NCBI GenBank assembly: GCA_000016765.1
Contig: CP000699.1
Span: 372,001 to 436,000, forward strand
Direction: 5' to 3'
From: Rhizorhabdus wittichii RW1
GTDB taxonomy: Bacteria > Pseudomonadota > Alphaproteobacteria > Sphingomonadales > Sphingomonadaceae
Length of the DNA: 64,000 bases
Shown: piece by piece, positions 54,848-64,000 of the stretch
How the letters are laid out: each line of letters begins with the position of its first letter
Position numbering within the stretch: the first letter of the stretch is position 1
The notes under the pieces: model-generated
What the model saw: the letters and a program-made list of their open reading frames with translations, nothing else
Database searches by the model: none
What the model was told of the DNA's origin: nothing
Translations under genes and position numbers: made by a program

Positions 54848-55541
54848 AGCGATAGCCCACGCCGTAGAGGGTCTCGATCGCCTTGAACTCGGGATCGACC
54901 TGCCGGAATTTGCGCCGCAGCCGCTTGATGTGGCTGTCGATCGTGCGATCGTCGACATAGACGTCGTCCTGATAGGCGGTGTCCATGAGCTGGTCGCGCG
55001 ACTTCACGAATCCGGGGCGCTGGGCCAGCGCTTCCAGGATCAGGAATTCGGTGACGGTCAGGGTCACGTCCTTGCCGTCCCATTGCACCCGGTGGCGCGC
55101 GGGGTCCATCTCCAGCCGGCCGCGCACGATCTTCTCGACCGGGGTGGCGTCGGCCTCGTCCTCGGGCGTCGCGCGGACCTCGGTCCGCCGCAGGATCGCG
55201 CGGATGCGGGCGATCAGCAGCCGCTGCGAGAAGGGCTTGGTGATATAGTCGTCGGCGCCCATGGCGAGGCCCAGCGCCTCGTCCAGCTCATCGTCCTTCG
55301 AGGTCAGGAAGATCGTCGGGATGCTGCTCTTCTCGCGCAGCCGCCGCAGCAGCTCCATGCCGTCCATGCGCGGCATCTTGATGTCGAGCACGGCGAGGTC
55401 GGGCGGATTGTCGAGCAGCGCCTTCAGCGCCGATTCGCCGTCCGAATAGACCCGGACCGTGAACCCTTCGGATTGCAGCGCGATCGACACGGATGTCAGG
55501 ATGTTGCGATCGTCGTCGACCAGGGCGATCGTGGGTGTCAT
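54834..55541 (-). CDS. chvI: Response regulator ChvI (OmpR family)
   Basis: A 235-residue OmpR-type regulator. The receiver domain has the acidic pocket D10-D11, phosphorylated D53 in [13 protein letters not shown], and Thr and Lys in FLTSKDD and ITKPF. The C-terminal winged helix includes [17 protein letters not shown] and [25 protein letters not shown] is the start; an in-frame extension to 55634 is unsupported. It is divergent from pckA across 256 bases, and ChvI affects gluconeogenic pckA expression in some rhizobia, so the gap may hold its sites. Confidence 0.96.
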   Translation of the reverse strand: MTPTIALVDDDRNILTSVSIALQSEGFTVRVYSDGESALKALLDNPPDLAVLDIKMPRMDGMELLRRLREKSSIPTIFLTSKDDELDEALGLAMGADDYITKPFSQRLLIARIRAILRRTEVRATPEDEADATPVEKIVRGRLEMDPARHRVQWDGKDVTLTVTEFLILEALAQRPGFVKSRDQLMDTAYQDDVYVDDRTIDSHIKRLRRKFRQVDPEFKAIETLYGVGYRFGEE

Positions 55542-55665
55542 TGGGACCGGTGGCCTCCCCGAGATGATGCTGGCCGACACGCCATGGCCCGTAAAATGCC
55601 CGCTCTGCCTAGCGCAGCCCTCATGGACGTTCAACCATGCTGCGCACCCTTTACGATCCGGGGCT

Positions 55666-55694
55666 TTGAAACTATGCGCGATGGGAAAGATACA
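55666..55694 (+). promoter_or_regulatory. Possible pckA promoter
   Basis: TTGAAA (55666-55671) and GATACA (55689-55694) are spaced by 17 bases, about 100 bases before the pckA start. The -35 is good and the -10 weak, so the assignment is tentative. Confidence 0.3.
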
Positions 55695-55797
55695 AAGGTG
55701 CGGAGGATGCCGGACGATGGATTCGCGGCATCGTCACGCGCCTAGACGTTAGGAGGGCGACCCCACAACGGTAGCCTCACCCGTATAGGAGACAAAA

Positions 55798-57396
<1,599 letters not shown>

Positions 57397-57426
57397 CGGG
57401 CTCCACGGGATAAGCAGCTTTTCAGG

Positions 57427-57460
57427 AGGGCGCTCCGGCTTCGGTCGGGGCGCCCTTCTT
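57427..57460 (+). terminator. Intrinsic terminator after pckA
   Basis: Arms AGGGCGCTCC and GGGGCGCCCT pair with one mismatch around a short loop, followed by TCTT. It lies 30 bases downstream of the pckA stop and before the diguanylate cyclase gene. Confidence 0.75.
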
Positions 57461-57537
57461 GATTCGGGTGGAGAGCGATACCGAAAATTAAGGGGCTGCC
57501 GATAAGCCCGTCGGACGATCCGCAAAGTGGGTGTCCG

Positions 57538-60239
<2,702 letters not shown>

Positions 60240-60245
60240 GTCGGG

Positions 60246-61415
60246 ATGACGCCGGGCGCCCGCGCGCAGGCGGCGATCGAGCTGCTCGACGGGATCGTCC
60301 GCGCGGCCCGCGAGGGCGGGGCGGCGGCCGACACGTTGATCGCGCGCTATTTCAAGACGCGGCGCTATGCCGGATCGAAGGATCGCCGGGCGATCCGCGA
60401 GCTGATCTACCGCGCCATCCGCCGCACCGGCGAGGTGCCGGCGAGCGGACGCGCCGCGCTGGTCGGCCTCGCCCGCGAGGATGCGGCGCTGGCGGCGGCG
60501 TTCGACGGGGCGCCGCACACGCCCGCGCCGATCGCCGCGGACGAGGAGGGCAGTCCGGCGGGCGCGCTGCCGCGCTGGCTGGCGGACCGGATCGATCCGT
60601 CCGAACATGCCGCGCTGCTCGAACGCGCGCCGCTCGACCTCCGGGTCAATCACAGCCGGGCCGATCGCGATGCGATCGCCGCCCTGCTGCCCGACGCGCA
60701 GCCCACCCCGTTCGCGCCGCACGGCCTGCGCCTGCCCGAGGGCACCCCGATCGAGGCGAGCGCGCCCTGGGTCGACGGTCTGGTCGAGATCCAGGACGAG
60801 GGCAGCCAACTCATCGCGCTCGCGGGGCAGGCGGCCGGCGGCATGACCGTGCTCGATCTCTGCGCGGGGGCAGGGGGCAAGACGCTGGCGCTGGCCGACG
60901 ACATGGGCGGCGGCGGACGGCTGATCGCGAGCGACACCAACCGGGCCCGGCTCGACCGGCTCGCGCCGCGCGCCCAGCGCTCGGGCTTCGGCGGCATCGA
61001 GACGCGGCTGCTCGATCCCGGCCGGGAGATGGCGACGCTCGGCGACCTGCGCGACGCTTGCGACGTCGTGCTGGTCGACGCGCCCTGCTCGGGCACCGGC
61101 ACCTGGCGGCGCAACCCCGAGGCGCGCTGGCGGCTGACCCCCGATCGCCTCGCCAGGCTGGTCGAGACGCAGGCGCGGCTGCTCGACCTGGCGGCCGATC
61201 TGGTCCGGCCGGGCGGCGCGCTGGTCTATGCGGTCTGCTCGCTGCTCGACGAGGAGGGAGCCGGGCAGCTCCGCGCCTTCCTCGGCCGGCGATCCTCGTT
61301 CGCGGCCGCTCAGCTTCCGTTCAGCGCCGGGCGCTATCAGGATGGCGGAACGCTGCTCAGCCCCGGGCATGACGGCACCGACGGCTTTTTCGTCGCCAGG
61401 CTGGTACGTGCATGA
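60246..61415 (+). CDS. RsmB-like RNA (cytosine-5)-methyltransferase
   Basis: A 389-residue RsmB/NOL1-type methylase, probably modifying 16S rRNA. An N-terminal NusB-like helical region (residues 1-95) precedes the Rossmann domain, with the AdoMet motif [15 protein letters not shown] near residue 200. The two family cysteines are C281 in [15 protein letters not shown] and C331 in [11 protein letters not shown]. It lies between guaB and a TPR gene. Confidence 0.93.
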   Translation: MTPGARAQAAIELLDGIVRAAREGGAAADTLIARYFKTRRYAGSKDRRAIRELIYRAIRRTGEVPASGRAALVGLAREDAALAAAFDGAPHTPAPIAADEEGSPAGALPRWLADRIDPSEHAALLERAPLDLRVNHSRADRDAIAALLPDAQPTPFAPHGLRLPEGTPIEASAPWVDGLVEIQDEGSQLIALAGQAAGGMTVLDLCAGAGGKTLALADDMGGGGRLIASDTNRARLDRLAPRAQRSGFGGIETRLLDPGREMATLGDLRDACDVVLVDAPCSGTGTWRRNPEARWRLTPDRLARLVETQARLLDLAADLVRPGGALVYAVCSLLDEEGAGQLRAFLGRRSSFAAAQLPFSAGRYQDGGTLLSPGHDGTDGFFVARLVRA

Positions 61416-61450
61416 TAGAAAGCCGGCCAGCGTCGCTAGTGGAGATTTTG

Positions 61451-61984
61451 ATGCGTTTTTCGCCGGTTGCGATTGCCCTGTCCCTGACCCTCGCGGCGGT
61501 TTCGAGCGGGGTGAACGGCCAGAAGGCCGACGATCAGATCAATCCGAAGTCGCTCGCGCTGCTGACCGAGGGCCAGGCGGCGCTGAAGGCGGGCAACCTC
61601 CAGGGGGCCAACGACGCGCTGGAGACCGCGCTCGCGATCGACCCGCGCAACCGCGCGGCCTTCGTCGCGCTCGGCCGGGTCGCGCAGGCGCAGCAGCTTC
61701 CGGGCAAGGCGATCCGCATGTATTTCGAGGCGCTCGCGCTCGAACCCAATGACGTCGCCGCGCTGTCGGCGCAGGGCGAGGCGATGGTGCAGAAGGGTGC
61801 CGTCGAGCGCGCCCGCGCCAACCTCGCGCGGGTCAAGGCGCTGTGCAAGAGCGAGTGCGCCCCCGCGACCGAGCTGGCCGCCGCGATCGCCAAGGGCCCG
61901 CCACCGGCCGCCGTCGCCGCCGCGCAGCCCAACGACAAGGTCCCGCCCAAGGGCGAGGAAAAGAGCGTCGTCAGCGATAAGTGA
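61451..61984 (+). CDS. Periplasmic/secreted TPR-repeat protein
   Basis: A 177-residue protein with a Sec-type signal peptide ([20 protein letters not shown]) followed by about two to three TPR units between residues 40 and 120 ([56 protein letters not shown]). The tail is Pro/Ala-rich, ending [10 protein letters not shown]. The ATG at 61451 has GGAG seven bases upstream; an ATG at 61412 inside the rsmB end is less likely because it would bury the signal peptide. TPR proteins mediate protein contacts; the partner is unknown. Confidence 0.85.
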   Translation: MRFSPVAIALSLTLAAVSSGVNGQKADDQINPKSLALLTEGQAALKAGNLQGANDALETALAIDPRNRAAFVALGRVAQAQQLPGKAIRMYFEALALEPNDVAALSAQGEAMVQKGAVERARANLARVKALCKSECAPATELAAAIAKGPPPAAVAAAQPNDKVPPKGEEKSVVSDK

Positions 61985-61988
61985 CCCG

Positions 61989-62081
61989 CGTCATTCCTGC
62001 GAAAGCGGGAATCCATGGACGGCGGTTCGCAAGAGACGGAATGTGCCGTGACCGTGGATTCCCGCTTTCGCGGGAATGACG
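61989..62081. repeat. Inverted pair of palindromic repeat units
   Basis: Two units in opposite orientation, 61989-62018 and 62053-62081, flank about 34 bases. Each is a hairpin with arms ATTCC(C/T)GC and GCGGGAAT; the first contains a G-T pair. They occupy the gap between the convergent TPR and ksgA genes, and the pair as a whole can also fold into one long stem. Confidence 0.88.
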
Positions 62082-62117
62082 ATTGGGGGGTATGCTCCGA
62101 TCCAACCCCCGGCGGGG

Positions 62118-62948
62118 TCAGGACAAAGCTCTCGCCAGCGCCACGAACTCGTCGACCGTGACCGTCTCGGCGCGCCGTTCGGGATCGATGCCGACCGTCG
62201 CCAACGCCTCGACCGCGCCCTTCACGCCCTTGAGGCTCTGGCGCAGCATCTTGCGGCGCTGGCCGAAGGCGGCGGCGGTCAGCGTCTCGATCGTCGCCAT
62301 GCTCGCCCCTTCGGGCTGGGCGGCGGGAACGACGTGGACGATCGCCGACATCACCTTGGGCGGCGGGACGAAGGCCGACCGGTGGACGTTCATCGCGATG
62401 ACGGGGGTCGCGCGCCACTGCGCCAGCACGGCGAGCCGGCCATAGGCGGCGCTGCCCGGCTTCGCCACGATCCGCTCGGCGACCTCCTTCTGGAACATCA
62501 GCGTCAGCGAGCGCCACCAGGGCGGCCAGGCGTCGAGCGTCATCCAGCGGACGAACAGCGCGGTGCCGACATTATAGGGCAGGTTGGAGGCGATATGCGC
62601 GCCGTCGCCGGCCTCCGCCCGCTCGTCGATCTTCATCGCGTCGGCGGAGATCACGCGCAGCCGCCCGCCCGAGGCCTGGTTGAGCTCCTCCAGCGCGGCG
62701 AGGCAGCGGTCGTCGCGCTCGACCGCGACCACCGAGGCGCCGGCGCCGAGCAGCGCGCGGGTCAGGCCGCCGGGGCCGGGGCCGACCTCATAGACCGTCG
62801 CGCCGTCGAGATCGCCGGGGACGCGCGCGATCCGGTCGAGCAACTGGCCGTCGAGCAGGAAATTCTGGCCGAGCGCCTTGTTCGCGCTGAGCCCGTGGCG
62901 CGCGATCACCTCGCGCAGCGGCGGCAGGTCCGGCAGTGCGCGGCTCAT
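62118..62948 (-). CDS. ksgA: 16S rRNA dimethyladenosine transferase KsgA
   Basis: A 276-residue KsgA (RsmA) that dimethylates two adenosines near the 3' end of 16S rRNA. Motifs are KALGQNFLLD near residue 25, YEVGPGPGGLTRALL near residue 53, VAVERDDRC near residue 74 and the catalytic SNLPYNVGTALF near residue 118. The ATG overlaps the pdxA stop (ATGA), giving the conserved surA-pdxA-ksgA order. Confidence 0.97.
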   Translation of the reverse strand: MSRALPDLPPLREVIARHGLSANKALGQNFLLDGQLLDRIARVPGDLDGATVYEVGPGPGGLTRALLGAGASVVAVERDDRCLAALEELNQASGGRLRVISADAMKIDERAEAGDGAHIASNLPYNVGTALFVRWMTLDAWPPWWRSLTLMFQKEVAERIVAKPGSAAYGRLAVLAQWRATPVIAMNVHRSAFVPPPKVMSAIVHVVPAAQPEGASMATIETLTAAAFGQRRKMLRQSLKGVKGAVEALATVGIDPERRAETVTVDEFVALARALS

Positions 62949-63940
62949 GCGTGGACGAGGCGGTTCCGGGCGGCTTCCGCGGCCAGCGCGATCGCCGCGA
63001 TCATCGCGCCCGGATGCGCCTTGTTCTGGCCGGCGATGCCGAAGGCGGTGCCATGGTCGGGCGCGGTCCGCACGATCGGCAGGCCGAGCGTCATGTTGAC
63101 GCCCTCGTCGAAATGCAGCGTCTTGAGCGGGATCAGCGCCTGATCATGATAGAGGCACAGTGCGCAATCATATTGGGCGCGGGCGCGGGCGTGGAACATC
63201 GTGTCGGCGGCGAGCGGCCCGACGATGTCGATCCCTTCGGCGCGAAGCTGCTCGACGGCGGGGATGATCAGGTCGATCTCCTCCCGGCCGATCGCGCCCT
63301 GTTCCCCGGCATGCGGATTGAAGCCCGCTATGGCGAGGCGCGGGCGCTCGATCCCGAAATTGCGGCTCAGGCCGCGATCGGTGGCGCGCGCCTTGGCGAC
63401 GATCAGGTCGACCGTCACATGGTCGGCGACGTCGCGCAGCGGCATATGGGTGGTGATCGGAACGGCCCGCAGGGTCGGTCCCGCCAGCATCATCACCGTG
63501 TTCGCCGACGCCACGCCGCAGCGTTCGGCGACGAATTCGGTCTGGCCGGGATGGGCGAAGCCGATCGCGTAGAGCTGCGCCTTCGCCACCGGCGCGGTGA
63601 CGAGCCCGCCGACCATCGCCGAACGGGCGAGCCCGGCCGCCAGTTCGAGCGAGTCGAGCGCGCAGCGGGCGCCGGCCAGGTCGGGCCGGCCCGGGATGAT
63701 CGGCCCGGTGTCGGAGATCTGGATCAGCGGCAGCGCGTCGGCAAAATGGGCGGCGGCTTCGTCGGGGCTGGCGATCTGCCGGATCGGTCCCTGCCAGACG
63801 GCTTCGATCGAACGCCGGTCGCCGACCGCGAAGAACGGGGCCAGATGCTGCGCCTCGCGGGCGTCCCAAGCCTTGGCGACGATCTCTGGGCCGATCCCGG
63901 CGGGATCGCCCAGCGCGACGGCAAGGGGCCCTATCTCCAT
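62945..63940 (-). CDS. pdxA: 4-hydroxythreonine-4-phosphate dehydrogenase PdxA
   Basis: A 331-residue PdxA for pyridoxal phosphate synthesis. The N-terminal ALGDPAGIGPEI, the metal-binding His in TTHMPLRDV and LYHDQALIP, and the C-terminal APDHGTAFGIAGQNKAHPGAM are all present. It starts four bases after the surA stop and overlaps ksgA by four bases, so all three are cotranscribed. Confidence 0.97.
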   Translation of the reverse strand: MEIGPLAVALGDPAGIGPEIVAKAWDAREAQHLAPFFAVGDRRSIEAVWQGPIRQIASPDEAAAHFADALPLIQISDTGPIIPGRPDLAGARCALDSLELAAGLARSAMVGGLVTAPVAKAQLYAIGFAHPGQTEFVAERCGVASANTVMMLAGPTLRAVPITTHMPLRDVADHVTVDLIVAKARATDRGLSRNFGIERPRLAIAGFNPHAGEQGAIGREEIDLIIPAVEQLRAEGIDIVGPLAADTMFHARARAQYDCALCLYHDQALIPLKTLHFDEGVNMTLGLPIVRTAPDHGTAFGIAGQNKAHPGAMIAAIALAAEAARNRLVHA

Positions 63941-63944
63941 CGCC

Positions 63945-64000
63945 TCATCGATATTCGATGACGGCGTCGCGCCGCAGGTCGCGCAGATAGCGCTGGGCGC
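63945..64000 (-). CDS. surA: C-terminal end of SurA-like peptidyl-prolyl isomerase (partial)
   Basis: Only the last 18 codons are in the window, ending AQRYLRDLRRDAVIEYR and stop. This matches the usual C-terminus of SurA, the periplasmic outer-membrane-protein chaperone, and the surA-pdxA-ksgA order. The start lies beyond 64000. With so little sequence the call rests mainly on synteny. Confidence 0.75.
   Translation of the reverse strand, partial: AQRYLRDLRRDAVIEYR

Overview
The window is high-GC DNA from an alphaproteobacterium, most likely a sphingomonad (Sphingomonas/Rhizorhabdus/Novosphingobium-like). The evidence is core synteny: HPr, EIIA, rapZ, short hprK, chvG, chvI and pckA in one block, and surA-pdxA-ksgA in another. 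A GTCATTCCCGC-type palindrome is also scattered through intergenic gaps, and the catabolic gene families are those usual in this group. The species is inferred from gene content; no search was run.

Bases 1-41606 form an accessory catabolic region with 36 genes and no core gene. From 17696 down to about 4135 almost everything is on the minus strand: serine hydrolase, GMC oxidoreductase, TetR, P450, [2Fe-2S] ferredoxin, SDR, P450cam-like P450, MarR, a third P450, PF10118 hydrolase, epoxide hydrolase, N-acyl-D-amino-acid deacylase-like amidohydrolase and SnoaL-like protein. A separate minus operon (3007 to 1) encodes a DUF1214 protein, an SDR and an acyl-CoA synthetase, with a divergent LysR regulator. 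On the plus strand from 17797 lie a crotonase, an old-yellow-enzyme dienoyl reductase, a TauD dioxygenase and an alpha/beta hydrolase. Then follow a sulfotransferase, a second DUF1214 protein, a LexA-like/MarR fusion regulator, a paired acyl-CoA dehydrogenase, SDRs, a second GMC enzyme, an arylsulfatase, an aldehyde dehydrogenase, an MFS permease, an acyl-CoA ligase, a crotonase and an ACMSD-like amidohydrolase. Together these could hydroxylate, oxidise, CoA-activate and beta-oxidise a bulky hydrophobic, possibly sulfated or terpenoid/steroid-like substrate. The substrate cannot be read from sequence. A nearly identical 20-bp palindrome at 14240 and 17741 suggests that the TetR protein controls both arms.

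The accessory region ends at a tRNA-Glu(CTC) gene whose 3' end faces it. From there to 64000 the genes are housekeeping or signalling: class II DAHP synthase, OpgC-like acyltransferase, Lon, a RadC-family protein, GreB, a TrmH-type RNA methylase that appears to start at CTG, the PTS-Ntr/HprK/ChvGI/PckA block, a diguanylate cyclase, GuaB, an RsmB-type methylase, a TPR protein, KsgA, PdxA and the end of SurA. Bases 48.2-49.7 kb are visibly lower in GC and hold three poorly characterised genes, including a LuxR-type regulator with a C-terminal membrane segment.
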